Positions 50,366 through 58,669 are shown, counted from the stretch's first letter. The stretch is 64,000 nucleotides of DNA from Sphingorhabdus wooponensis (GCF_003933235.1 NZ_RWJI01000001.1:502001-566000); one strand, 5' to 3'. Numbers and translations are program-made. The notes: a model not told the origin generated them from the sequence alone.

Positions 50366-50779
50366 CTATTTTTCCAGCCCGCGTGAAATACCCCATTGGC
50401 GGGCGACGGTGTAACCAAGATAGCCTGTGCCAAACAACGCATATAAAGGCTCTGGCAGACCATTCAGATATGCGTTCATACCACGCGCGATATTGGCAGC
50501 TGCCTCTGGCTGCACGGCGGCAATTAACCCCATCGGTATCGCCCACAACAGCATGGCATACATGACATATAGAAAACTTGGTCGTGCGCGGCTTGTCCAT
50601 GGGTCTGCGGATTGCGCCTCCGCCAAGACGGCGGACAATTGCGTGCGCAATGCGTCCATTTCCTGACTGCCTTGCAGCTTTATCAGTTCCAGCTTTGCCG
50701 CATCCCGTGCTTTCGGGTCGGGAATGATTTTGTCGATTAGGTCCGCAATCGGCCCAATGATACCTTCAATGAGTGACAT
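50366..50779 (-). CDS. Three-TM holin of GTA type
   Basis: 137 aa. The N-terminus MSLIEGIIGPIADLIDKIIP and helix KLELIKLQGSQEMDALRTQL are followed by ARPSFLYVMYAMLLWAIPMG and further hydrophobic segments. This layout fits the 'holin of 3TMs, for gene-transfer release' family. Holins open the inner membrane so that the endolysin reaches peptidoglycan. It lies 19 nt downstream of the endolysin gene, forming a two-gene lysis cassette. No capsid or tail genes are in the window, so whether it serves a GTA or a prophage remnant is inferred. Confidence 0.82.
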   Translation of the reverse strand: MSLIEGIIGPIADLIDKIIPDPKARDAAKLELIKLQGSQEMDALRTQLSAVLAEAQSADPWTSRARPSFLYVMYAMLLWAIPMGLIAAVQPEAAANIARGMNAYLNGLPEPLYALFGTGYLGYTVARQWGISRGLEK

Positions 50780-50798
50780 GGCATGTTCCTATCAATAA

Positions 50799-51344
50799 TT
50801 AACCAATACGGCTTGTGAGCCAGCCATATAGAAATGCTTCTTGCGCGGGGCGTGCTTCGGCCAAGTGGACATAATGTGCGCCCTGAAGCGCATCGATCGC
50901 TTTGGTTAGAACGCCTTCCGCTGCTGGCCCGCGTTTTGTCAAAAATGCCTCCAGCGCGCGCAACGTGTCAGGGCCGATCGCGCAATCTACGGCTATATCT
51001 GCATAATCTGCGCCATTGCGGTTCAGTGCATTCAACGCGCGTTGCAAAAATCCGATTGCCGTGCTTGGGCCCATATTGACGCCAGTGTCGAATAGCTCAC
51101 CTGCCAATTTCGGGGCCATATGCGACACTTTGTCGAAGGCAGGCGCGCGCCAATATTGCTTTTTGTAAATCAGCGCAGCCACGCTACGCGGCAAAGTCTC
51201 CATCCGCCCCATATAGCCATGCTGACGGGCAACCGCTTGCGTGATGCCCCAACGCGTGGGGCCGCCTTTGTCGGCGGGATGGTCAACAAAACCACCCTCG
51301 CGCACAATCAGGTTATCAATCAATTTGTCAATATTGTCACGCAT
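50799..51344 (-). CDS. GH108 endolysin (lysozyme-like muramidase)
   Basis: 181 aa. The N-terminal GH108 domain has the REGGFVDHPADKGGPTRWGI motif with catalytic Glu16. The C-terminal part resembles the peptidoglycan-binding domain that accompanies it (FLQRALNALNRNG, then DCAIGPDTLRALEAFL). It should cleave the glycan strands of peptidoglycan during lysis. It is the first gene of the cassette. Its upstream region carries a 16-nt motif that recurs before the DUF6456 gene at 55376. Confidence 0.93.
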   Translation of the reverse strand: MRDNIDKLIDNLIVREGGFVDHPADKGGPTRWGITQAVARQHGYMGRMETLPRSVAALIYKKQYWRAPAFDKVSHMAPKLAGELFDTGVNMGPSTAIGFLQRALNALNRNGADYADIAVDCAIGPDTLRALEAFLTKRGPAAEGVLTKAIDALQGAHYVHLAEARPAQEAFLYGWLTSRIG

Positions 51345-51370
51345 CGGTGCACCCTCACTTTCGACTATAA

Positions 51371-51404
51371 AATAACCAAATGGGTTATTTGTAGGAAAGA
51401 AAAA
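51371..51404 (-). promoter_or_regulatory. Candidate regulatory site upstream of the endolysin
   Basis: Read in the gene direction, TTTTTCTTTCCTACAA (51404 to 51389) is followed by an inverted repeat AAATAACC-N5-GGTTATTT (51370-51390). The 16-mer ends 44 nt before the endolysin start. The same 16-mer lies at 55312-55327 in the same orientation to the DUF6456 gene, 48 nt before its start. ACC-N5-GGT also occurs at both loci. Confidence 0.7.
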
Positions 51405-51434
51405 TGTGCAAACGCGCTATTGGCGCGTGTTTGC
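51398..51434 (-). terminator. Likely terminator of tRNA-Pro
   Basis: On the minus strand, GCAAACACGCGC (51434-51423) pairs with GCGCGTTTGC (51417-51408) with a 2-nt bulge, followed by ACATTTTTCTTT. It is about 35 nt beyond the tRNA 3' end. Its T-tract is also the start of the shared 16-mer. Confidence 0.65.
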
Positions 51435-51469
51435 GCGCAACATGTGTTGAAGTTTTTATATTGGATAAT

Positions 51470-51546
51470 TGGTCGGGACGACAGGATTCGAACCTGCGAC
51501 CCCCACACCCCCAGTGTGATGCGCTACCAGGCTGCGCTACGTCCCG
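51470..51546 (-). tRNA. tRNA-Pro (anticodon GGG)
   Basis: 77 nt with encoded CCA (TGG at 51470-51472 on the plus strand). Acceptor CGGGACG pairs with CGTCCCG. The anticodon stem TCACA/TGTGG closes the loop CTGGGGG, giving anticodon GGG. The T-arm contains GGTTCGAATCC. Confidence 0.95.
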
Positions 51547-51726
51547 ACCGCCAATGAACTCGCCGAGACCATTGGAAGCGCGCCTATATGGTGGTGGTTT
51601 TGGAAAAGCAAGCGCGCTGTAGAAGCTTTCACGTTGCGTCAGCAGGGTGCAGGTGATAATCGCACCCGATTGTTTCATAGCAGCGCCGCACGCCGGCGTT
51701 CGATTTCATTAGTGCGAGGTTTTTTC

Positions 51727-52053
51727 ATGGAGTTTGTTATCTTGAGTGCTGCCGCCGGTGGTGCTGGTGGTTCTGCATTTTTTGTGCAGTTGTTTCCGCT
51801 CCTTTTAATCTTTGTTGTGTTTTATTTCTTCCTGATCCGCCCGCAACAAAAGCGTGCGAAGGCGCATGAGGCCAAGATTGCCGCTGTGCAGAAGAATGAT
51901 GAAGTCGTAACCGCGGGTGGCCTTATGGGCAAAGTGACTAAGGTCGCCGACGAATATGTGGAAGTAGAAATTGCACCAAATGTGCGGGTGAAGGCCGTTA
52001 AATCGACCATCGCCAACGTACAGCCGCGCAACGCCAAAGCTGCGAATGATTAA
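51727..52053 (+). CDS. yajC: Preprotein translocase subunit YajC
   Basis: 108 aa from the ATG at 51727, after GAGG. One transmembrane helix (about 17-36, LLLIFVVFYFFLIRPQQKR) is followed by a small cytosolic beta domain (NDEVVTAGGLMGKVTKV). This is typical YajC, an accessory of SecDF. It lies directly before secD. The frame stays open upstream to 51634, but no supporting start is seen there. Confidence 0.95.
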   Translation: MEFVILSAAAGGAGGSAFFVQLFPLLLIFVVFYFFLIRPQQKRAKAHEAKIAAVQKNDEVVTAGGLMGKVTKVADEYVEVEIAPNVRVKAVKSTIANVQPRNAKAAND

Positions 52054-52121
52054 CCGTCGGGGTTGAACGGCTTTGCCGCCAGCCCCAGATATTGCCTTCA
52101 TAGTTCGTTCGGACCCAATCT

Positions 52122-53720
52122 ATGCTTGATTTTCCCCGTTGGCGCATATGGATGCTCAACACATTAATTGTCGTGGGGATGGCCTTTGCTATTCCAAGCC
52201 TGCTGCCAACGTCGATGCGCGCGCAGCTTGCGCAATTTATGCCGACCCCGACGATCAATTTGGGGCTCGACCTTGCAGGGGGCAGCCATATCTTGCTGGA
52301 GGCGGACACTTCGCAACTTGCAGAGGCTCGGCTTGAAGCATTGGAAGACAGCGTCCGTACAGCTATGCGCCGCGCCAAACCGCAAATTGCGATTGCGGAT
52401 GTCTCACGCTCGAACGGAGAACTTAGTTTTAACGTCACTGATATATCCAAGGTCGATGCGGCGCGTGAAGTTATCTTGCCGTTGATCAGCAATAATGTGG
52501 GGGCGCGTGACTGGAATTTCGGCGTAAACAATGGCAACCGCATTGTTCTGTCGCCAGCAAATTCGGGTAACGAAACCGCGCTGGATCAGGCGATGGATAC
52601 GGCCAAGGATGTCATTGATCGCCGGATTAACGCACTTGGTACGCTTGAGCCGACAATCATTCGGCAGGGTGATAACCGCATCGTGGTTCAGGTTCCCGGA
52701 TTGGATGATCCAGAAGCGCTGAAAGCATTGATTGGTAAGACAGCTAAGCTTGAATTTAAACTTGTCGATGAACAAGCTGACCCCGATCAAACCGCGCAAG
52801 GCAAGGCCCGCGTTGGTAGCCAAGTTCTGCCTTATCCCGACAATCCCACTGGGCTGCCGTATATCGCGGTGCGCCGTCTTGGCGGCATATCGGGAGATAA
52901 GCTGGTTAAGGCCGACCCGACATTCGATCCGCAGACAAACGAACCTGCTGTCACCATCCAATTTGATTCCGAAGGTGGACAGAGATTTGCCCGGATGACC
53001 CAGCAAAATGTGAATAAATTGTTCGCGATTGTGCTCGATGGGCAAGTCATCTCCGCGCCGCAAATTCGGGAACCGATTTTCGGCGGGGTATCTCAGATTT
53101 CGGGTAGCTTCACGACCGAAAGCGCCAATGCGTTATCGATCTCATTGCGCTCAGGTGCGTTGCCGGTGGATTTGACGATCGTTGAGGAACGTTCGGTTGG
53201 TCCCGACCTTGGTGCTGACTCTATCCGTCGTGGCGTTTTGGCTGCGGTCATCGGCACTACTGCCATTCTGGTGCTCATGTTCCTCGTCTATGGCCGGTTC
53301 GGCATGTATGCCAATGTCGCCCTTATCATTAACGTTTTGATGATTTTGGGGGTCATGTCCTTTGCCAATGCGACATTGACCTTGCCGGGGATTGCAGGCT
53401 TTGTTTTGACGATTGGTGCGGCGGTTGATGCGAACGTGCTGATCAACGAACGTATCCGCGAAGAACTGAAACGTGGCCGCCGCGTGGTGCAGGCCATTGA
53501 GTTTGGATATAAAGAGGCGAGCCGCGCGATTTTCGATGCAAATAGTACGAACGTTATTGCCGCGGTTTTGCTGTTCATTTTTGGTTCTGGACCCATCCGC
53601 GGATTTGCTGTGGTGCTGATGATCGGGATTGTAACCTCGGTATTCACCGCTGTGACAATCACCCGCATGTGGGTGTCGCTTTGGGTTAAGCGCACGCGTC
53701 CTACTGAATTGACGATTTGA
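52122..53720 (+). CDS. secD: Protein translocase subunit SecD
   Basis: 532 aa. The first helix is near residues 5-25, then the periplasmic part with LGLDLAGGSHILLE and VDVINRRIN-like DVIDRRINALG. Five C-terminal helices include the RND-type ILVLMFLVYGRFGMYAN and GAAVDANVLINERIREE. With SecF it uses the proton motive force to finish export through SecYEG. The gap to yajC is 68 nt and to secF 10 nt. Confidence 0.98.
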   Translation: MLDFPRWRIWMLNTLIVVGMAFAIPSLLPTSMRAQLAQFMPTPTINLGLDLAGGSHILLEADTSQLAEARLEALEDSVRTAMRRAKPQIAIADVSRSNGELSFNVTDISKVDAAREVILPLISNNVGARDWNFGVNNGNRIVLSPANSGNETALDQAMDTAKDVIDRRINALGTLEPTIIRQGDNRIVVQVPGLDDPEALKALIGKTAKLEFKLVDEQADPDQTAQGKARVGSQVLPYPDNPTGLPYIAVRRLGGISGDKLVKADPTFDPQTNEPAVTIQFDSEGGQRFARMTQQNVNKLFAIVLDGQVISAPQIREPIFGGVSQISGSFTTESANALSISLRSGALPVDLTIVEERSVGPDLGADSIRRGVLAAVIGTTAILVLMFLVYGRFGMYANVALIINVLMILGVMSFANATLTLPGIAGFVLTIGAAVDANVLINERIREELKRGRRVVQAIEFGYKEASRAIFDANSTNVIAAVLLFIFGSGPIRGFAVVLMIGIVTSVFTAVTITRMWVSLWVKRTRPTELTI

Positions 53721-53730
53721 GGATAATGCT

Positions 53731-54720
53731 ATGAAACTGCTCAAACTCGTTCGTGATGACACCAATATCGACTTTCTCAAATGGCGCGTATGGGCCTTTG
53801 CGATCAGCTTGGTTTTGATGGCGACATCGGTGGGCTTGGTCGCGACCAAGGGCCTTAATTTCGGCGTTGACTTCATCGGCGGCCAGATGATCCGCGCGAC
53901 GTTCACGCAAAGCGCTACGGCGCCTGTGACCGAACTGCGCGAAACAGTCGGCAGCCTTGGCTATGGCGATCCGACAATTCAGCGTTTCGGCGCGGAAAAT
54001 CAGGTTTCGATCCGCATGAAATTGCCCGAAGGCGCGGATAAAAATCCCGAACTCGCTAATGCGATGGCGGAAAAAATCACCAGCAAGCTGAAGTCCGATC
54101 ACCCCGATGTACGGATTGACGGTGTCGACTCAGTATCCGGCAAAGTTTCGGAGGAATTGTTCGGCAAAGGAATATTGGCACTTCTGGCCGCAATGGCGGG
54201 CGTGTCTATCTATATCTGGTTTCGTTTTGAATGGCAGTTTGGTGTCGGCGCAATCTGGTCTTTGGTCCACGACGTAACGCTTACATTTGGGTTATTCTCG
54301 CTGACAGGCTGGGAATTTGACCTCAACATCATTGCCGCCTTGCTGACCATCATCGGCTATTCCTTGAATGATACCGTCGTTATTTACGACCGTATCCGCG
54401 AAAATCTGATGAAGTTCCGTAAGATGGAAATGGCGTCATTGTTGAACCTGTCGGTCAATGAAACCTTGTCCCGTACAGTGATGACCAGCGTATCGATTTC
54501 GCTGCCTTTAATCGTGCTGGTTCTTTTTGGACCGGATGTAATCTTTGGTTTCAGCATGGCGATGGCATTTGGTATTGTCGTCGGAACCTACTCATCCATT
54601 TATCAGGCGGCACCAATCCTGATTTGGCTCAAGGTTGGATCACATAGCTTCGTTCCGACCGATGAAGGTTCGGGTTCGATGGCAGAGCGGATAGGCGAAG
54701 ACTTCGGCGCGCAGCCTTAA
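53731..54720 (+). CDS. secF: Protein translocase subunit SecF
   Basis: 329 aa. GLNFGVDFIGGQMIRATF near the N-terminus, the periplasmic domain, then the membrane half with YSLNDTVVIYDRIRENL (D4 motif) and FGIVVGTYSSIYQAAPIL are characteristic. It is a partner of SecD and ends the yajC-secD-secF operon. It converges on the regulator gene with a 3-nt gap. Confidence 0.98.
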   Translation: MKLLKLVRDDTNIDFLKWRVWAFAISLVLMATSVGLVATKGLNFGVDFIGGQMIRATFTQSATAPVTELRETVGSLGYGDPTIQRFGAENQVSIRMKLPEGADKNPELANAMAEKITSKLKSDHPDVRIDGVDSVSGKVSEELFGKGILALLAAMAGVSIYIWFRFEWQFGVGAIWSLVHDVTLTFGLFSLTGWEFDLNIIAALLTIIGYSLNDTVVIYDRIRENLMKFRKMEMASLLNLSVNETLSRTVMTSVSISLPLIVLVLFGPDVIFGFSMAMAFGIVVGTYSSIYQAAPILIWLKVGSHSFVPTDEGSGSMAERIGEDFGAQP

Positions 54721-54723
54721 CGG

Positions 54724-55287
54724 CTACAGTTTGCGGACCAAACGGACGGCTTTGGCAATCCATGCTGGGTCGTTCACGACCTGCTGACGTGCGCCTGCTT
54801 CCAGCGGCAAAAGGTGAAGCTTGCTAGCATCACGGCCAAGCAAGCGGCCAAAGATGAACCGTCCGCCCGGCCGCGGCACAAGGACATCCAAGTTTAGCGC
54901 AGACGCAAAATCGTCCGGTTGTAACTGCTCAAGCCATAATTCATCGCCGCGCCGATATTCACCCATTGACGCCGCTATGCGAAGCCCGACCATGCTTCCG
55001 CCGACATTAGGAACCATGATGCGCTCCGCCTGCGTTGGCGCATGGGTTCCATCCTCATGCAGCACCGCCGCGACAGGCAGAAATTGTTGGTCTGGCAGGG
55101 CAACGAGGTCGCTGGAATCCACGCCCAATGCCTCCGCAATACGGTTAATCCAGATGAGAGATAGCACGCGCATACCGGTTTCTAATCGGCCGATGGTTTG
55201 TGCCGTTGTTGGTGGATTGCAGCGTTCGGCCACATCAGCAAGCGTTAGGCCCTTCGCCCTTCGAACATCGCGAATTCGACTTTGCAT
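54724..55287 (-). CDS. XRE-family regulator with S24/LexA-like C-terminal domain
   Basis: 187 aa from the ATG at 55287 (MQSRIRDVRRAKG), which has GGAG 6 nt upstream; a TTG-started extension to 55344 is unlikely. Helix-turn-helix at about 5-60 (LTLADVAERCNPP, TAQTIGRLETG). The C-terminal half resembles the S24 peptidase fold (AASMGEYRRGDELWLEQL, then RFIFGRLLGRD). Ser is possible in AASM, but the Lys usually found in a VKR segment is Gly-Arg here, so self-cleavage is not expected. It is divergent from the DUF6456 gene and may repress it. Confidence 0.82.
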   Translation of the reverse strand: MQSRIRDVRRAKGLTLADVAERCNPPTTAQTIGRLETGMRVLSLIWINRIAEALGVDSSDLVALPDQQFLPVAAVLHEDGTHAPTQAERIMVPNVGGSMVGLRIAASMGEYRRGDELWLEQLQPDDFASALNLDVLVPRPGGRFIFGRLLGRDASKLHLLPLEAGARQQVVNDPAWIAKAVRLVRKL

Positions 55288-55300
55288 GGCGCACTCCATT

Positions 55301-55327
55301 ACCAAATAGGTTTTTTCTTTCCTACAA
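55301..55327 (+). promoter_or_regulatory. Candidate regulatory site between regulator and DUF6456 genes
   Basis: ACCAAATAGGT (55301-55311) is directly followed by TTTTTCTTTCCTACAA (55312-55327), the same 16-mer as upstream of the endolysin. The divergent gap is 88 nt, so the site overlaps both promoters. ACC-N5-GGT is an imperfect palindrome, a plausible helix-turn-helix target. Confidence 0.7.
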
Positions 55328-55375
55328 TATTTACCACATGGCAAGGGTGATTCGAACAGTCAAAGGAGATTATCG

Positions 55376-55873
55376 ATGCCCGCCAAATCCTGCTCGAGCC
55401 GAAAATTTCACGATCCGCGCATGTTAGTCGAACATCCGGTGGCAGAAAGTCGTACGACCCAGCGCACTGTTACGATTAACCTGTCTGAATCCCCTCTGTC
55501 GTGGCTGCACGCGCGCGGGCATCTGTCGAACCGACAAATGCTGGCTGGCGAGACATTGCGGGGGGATTATGAAACCGCTGCACTAGGGCCGCATGTAACA
55601 ATGTCGTGGGAGAATATCCCGCGCAGTCGGCAAAAACGCAGTGCGCCATCAGGGCTGCATCGAACGGAAAGGATGATGCAGGCCAAACGTCGCTTTGACG
55701 GCGCGCTGAGCGCGCTTGGGCCTGATTTATCGGATATTGCATGGCGCGTCATTTGCGTTGGGGAAAGTGTGCCCGCGGCGGAGCGCGAAATGTCGTGGCC
55801 CGTGCGGTCGGGAAAGCTCGTGCTGAAAATTGCGTTGGACCGGCTTGCGGCTTTTTACCGCATTCCGGGCTAG
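55376..55873 (+). CDS. DUF6456 domain regulator-like protein
   Basis: 165 aa. ATG after AAAGGAG. The N-terminus is basic and Cys/Ser-rich. The middle part (SPLSWLHARGHLSNRQMLAG) resembles a helix-turn-helix lead-in. The C-terminus (RRFDGALSALGPDLSDIAWR, RSGKLVLKIALDRLAAFYRI) matches the DUF6456 family. From memory, DUF6456 domains occur in activators of alphaproteobacterial gene transfer agents (GafA-type); that link should be checked. Its position opposite an XRE repressor and the shared site with the endolysin fit such a role. The stop overlaps the uup stop by 4 nt. Confidence 0.8.
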   Translation: MPAKSCSSRKFHDPRMLVEHPVAESRTTQRTVTINLSESPLSWLHARGHLSNRQMLAGETLRGDYETAALGPHVTMSWENIPRSRQKRSAPSGLHRTERMMQAKRRFDGALSALGPDLSDIAWRVICVGESVPAAEREMSWPVRSGKLVLKIALDRLAAFYRIPG

Positions 55874-57666
55874 GATGCAGAATCCTCGACCATCATAGCA
55901 AGTTCGAGCCAGCGTTCCTCAGCAGTATCCTTTTCGGCACGCAGGGCTTCGGTCTTGGCACTCAGCTCGGCAAAACGCGCTGGTTTTTGCGCGTACAAAG
56001 CCGGGTCGCTCATTTCCTGCTCCGCCGCGGCAATTTCGGCTTCAATGTCTGTTATACGCTTTGGCAAAAGGTCATAGTCGCGCTGATCTTTGTAAGTCAG
56101 CTTGACCTTCTTTGGTGCGGCCGGGGCAGGGGCGGCGGTCGAAACGAGCTTTTCGGACTTTTTTGCGGTGGGCTTATCCCGTTTGTCCCGTTTTTCTTCC
56201 CAATCAGCATATCCGCCTGCGATGATATCGACATGGCCTGAACCATCCAAACCTAGCGTCAAATTGACCGTCCGGTCGAGAAAATCACGATCATGGCTCA
56301 CGATCAAAACCGTGCCGTCATAATCGGCGATAACCTCTTGCAGCAGATCCAGCGTTTCCAGATCAAGGTCGTTGGTCGGTTCGTCCAGTACGAGCAAATT
56401 GGCTTCCCGAGCAAATTCCCGGGCGAGTAAAATGCGCGATTGCTCTCCGCCGGATAAGGAACCGATCCGCGCCTCAATCAACGCGGGATCAAACAGGAAT
56501 TCCTTAAGATAGCCCTGCACATGCTTGCGCACACCGCGCACATCGATCCAGTCGCTGCCATCGGCCAACACATCGCGCACCCGCTTTTCGGGTGTTAGCA
56601 ATTTGCGTTGCTGGTCAATGACGATGCCCGTGAGCGTCGGCGATAATGTGATGCTGCCCGTGTCGGGTTCGGTCTCACCTGTTAGCATGCGGATGAGCGT
56701 GGTTTTGCCCGTGCCATTTGCGCCGACTATGCCGATACGGTCGCCGCGTTGAATGCGGAGCGTGAAATCCTTGATAATCGTACGAACGCCAAAGCTTTTG
56801 CCGACATTTTGCGCGCTGATGACTGTTTTGGTTTTGCTGTCATCGCTGGAAGCCGCGAGCTTGGCCGTTCCTTGCGGGCCTATCATAGCGGCTCGCGCGG
56901 CGCGCATTTCCCATAGTTTGGCCAATCGACCTTGGTTACGCTTGCGGCGTGCGGTTACGCCGCGTTCCAGCCAATGTGCCTCAATTTTCAACTTGGCGTC
57001 TAGGCGGTCTGCATTGCGGGCATCTTCGGCAAACACGCGTTCGGTCCACGCATCATAGCCCCCAAAGCCGATTTCATTGCGACGCAGTAGACCACGATCC
57101 AGCCAGAAGGTTTGCCGTGTTAACCGCGTTAAAAATGTCCGGTCATGGCTGATCACCATGAACGCACCGCGATAGCGGGTTAGCCATTCTTCCAGCCATT
57201 CAATCGCGGCAAGGTCAAGATGGTTGGTCGGTTCATCGAGCAGCAAAAGGTCAGGCTCGCTTGCCAGTGCGCGGCAAATCGCGGCGCGGCGCTTTTCCCC
57301 GCCGCTTGCCGTTTTTGCCTCACGATCCAAATTGATGCCTAATTGGTCGGCGATGGCGCGCACCGCATATTCGGGAGGGCCTTTTTCACCATGAATGGCA
57401 AAATCCACGAGCCGGTCAAAAGTGCTAACATCGGGATCTTGTTCGAGCATTACTATGTTGGTGCCAGGTGTGACAACGCGGTTGCCCTTGTCAGCTTCGA
57501 CGGTTCCCGCCACCAGTTTCATCAATGTCGTTTTGCCAGCCCCATTGCGACCGATCAGTGCCAATCGGTCGCGCGCGCCGATAAACAAATCAATATCCTG
57601 AAACAGCCAACCGCCACCTTGTTGGAGCGCAAGATTTTCGAAGGCGAAGATGGGAGGTTGCGACAT
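55870..57666 (-). CDS. uup: ABC-F ATPase Uup
   Basis: 598 aa from the ATG at 57666 (MSQPPIFAFENLAL); the open frame to 57843 is not supported. Two ABC modules with Walker A GRNGAGKTT and GANGTGKTT, signatures SGGEKRRAAICRAL and LSGGEQSRILLA, and Walker B LLLLDEPTNHLD and LLVLDEPTNDLD. No membrane helices. The C-terminal 75 residues form a coiled coil (about 525-598) as in Uup. ABC-F proteins act on ribosomes, and Uup is also linked to DNA branch handling. Confidence 0.94.
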   Translation of the reverse strand: MSQPPIFAFENLALQQGGGWLFQDIDLFIGARDRLALIGRNGAGKTTLMKLVAGTVEADKGNRVVTPGTNIVMLEQDPDVSTFDRLVDFAIHGEKGPPEYAVRAIADQLGINLDREAKTASGGEKRRAAICRALASEPDLLLLDEPTNHLDLAAIEWLEEWLTRYRGAFMVISHDRTFLTRLTRQTFWLDRGLLRRNEIGFGGYDAWTERVFAEDARNADRLDAKLKIEAHWLERGVTARRKRNQGRLAKLWEMRAARAAMIGPQGTAKLAASSDDSKTKTVISAQNVGKSFGVRTIIKDFTLRIQRGDRIGIVGANGTGKTTLIRMLTGETEPDTGSITLSPTLTGIVIDQQRKLLTPEKRVRDVLADGSDWIDVRGVRKHVQGYLKEFLFDPALIEARIGSLSGGEQSRILLAREFAREANLLVLDEPTNDLDLETLDLLQEVIADYDGTVLIVSHDRDFLDRTVNLTLGLDGSGHVDIIAGGYADWEEKRDKRDKPTAKKSEKLVSTAAPAPAAPKKVKLTYKDQRDYDLLPKRITDIEAEIAAAEQEMSDPALYAQKPARFAELSAKTEALRAEKDTAEERWLELAMMVEDSAS

Positions 57667-57793
57667 ATGGGCTGGCGGATAGGGGGTAGCAACGGCAGGG
57701 GCAAGCCAGATTGTCCATCTATTGTTTTTTGTCATTTCTGGGAATGACAATGTGGTTGTTGACGATGGGCGAAGCTTCAAGCAAAGCCTTGTT

Positions 57794-58642
57794 ATGCGCA
57801 CAATATATCTTAACGGACATTTCGTCCCTGAAACGGAAGGCAAAGTGTCGGTGTTTGACCGAGGCTTCCTTTTTGCGGACGCTGTTTACGAGGTCGTCTC
57901 CGTGCTCTACGGCAAGCTTGTGGATTTCGACGGTCATGTGCAACGCCTTGCCCGATCACTTGGTGAAATTGGCATCATCGGTGCGCCAGACGCAGACGAC
58001 TGGCTTGCAATCTGCCGCGAATTGGTTGCGCGCAATAATCTCAAAGAAGGCATGATTTATTGGCAAGTGACACGCGGTTCACCTGAAGACCGCGACTTTG
58101 TATTTCCCCCCGCCGATACACTGCCGACGGTTCTTGCCTTTACCCAATCCCGCACGCTTGCGGACAATCCATTGGCACAACGGGGCATTCGGGTGATAAC
58201 CATGCCTGATTTACGCTGGGGTAGGGCGGACATCAAAACAACGCAATTGCTATATGCCTCCTTGATGAAAAACGAAGCGATTGCGCGCGGTGCGGACGAC
58301 GCGTGGATGGAGCGTAATGGCTGGATCACCGAAGGCAGCGCGCAAAATGCACATATTATTACGCATGCGGGCGTTTTGATCACGCACCCACTTAATCGCG
58401 AAATTTTGCACGGCATTACTCGCGCATCGGTGCTACCACTTGTCGCGCAACGCATAGAAGAGCGGCCTTTTTCTGTAAGCGAGGCGGAACAAGCCGCTGA
58501 AGCCTTTGTGTCATCCGCCTCAGGCTTTGTGATGCCTGTGGTGCAAATCAACGGACAAAAAATCGGGAATGGTCAACCCGGTTCGGCAACCGTTCAGCTT
58601 CGCCGTGCCTATATCGATTGGGCACGCCGAACAGCAATCTAA
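57794..58642 (+). CDS. dat: D-amino-acid aminotransferase
   Basis: 282 aa from the ATG at 57794 (MRTIYLNGHFVPE); the frame upstream to 57722 is unlikely. Fold type IV PLP enzyme: VSVFDRGFLFADAVYEVV, catalytic Lys148 in ADIKTTQLLYASLMKNEA, and GWITEGSAQNAHII. It interconverts D-amino acids and 2-oxo acids, supplying D-Glu or D-Ala for peptidoglycan. A branched-chain aminotransferase is the main alternative, but the short length and motif order favour D-AAT. It is divergent from uup. Confidence 0.88.
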   Translation: MRTIYLNGHFVPETEGKVSVFDRGFLFADAVYEVVSVLYGKLVDFDGHVQRLARSLGEIGIIGAPDADDWLAICRELVARNNLKEGMIYWQVTRGSPEDRDFVFPPADTLPTVLAFTQSRTLADNPLAQRGIRVITMPDLRWGRADIKTTQLLYASLMKNEAIARGADDAWMERNGWITEGSAQNAHIITHAGVLITHPLNREILHGITRASVLPLVAQRIEERPFSVSEAEQAAEAFVSSASGFVMPVVQINGQKIGNGQPGSATVQLRRAYIDWARRTAI

Positions 58643-58669
58643 GCGGATGGCGTTAAGCGGGAGTTTGAT

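Noticed and set aside
24621-51355. Possible attachment-site duplication of the tRNA-Arg end near 51346
   Set aside because: Only GGGTGCACC (itself almost palindromic) recurs there, inverted and at the endolysin start; too short to be an att site.
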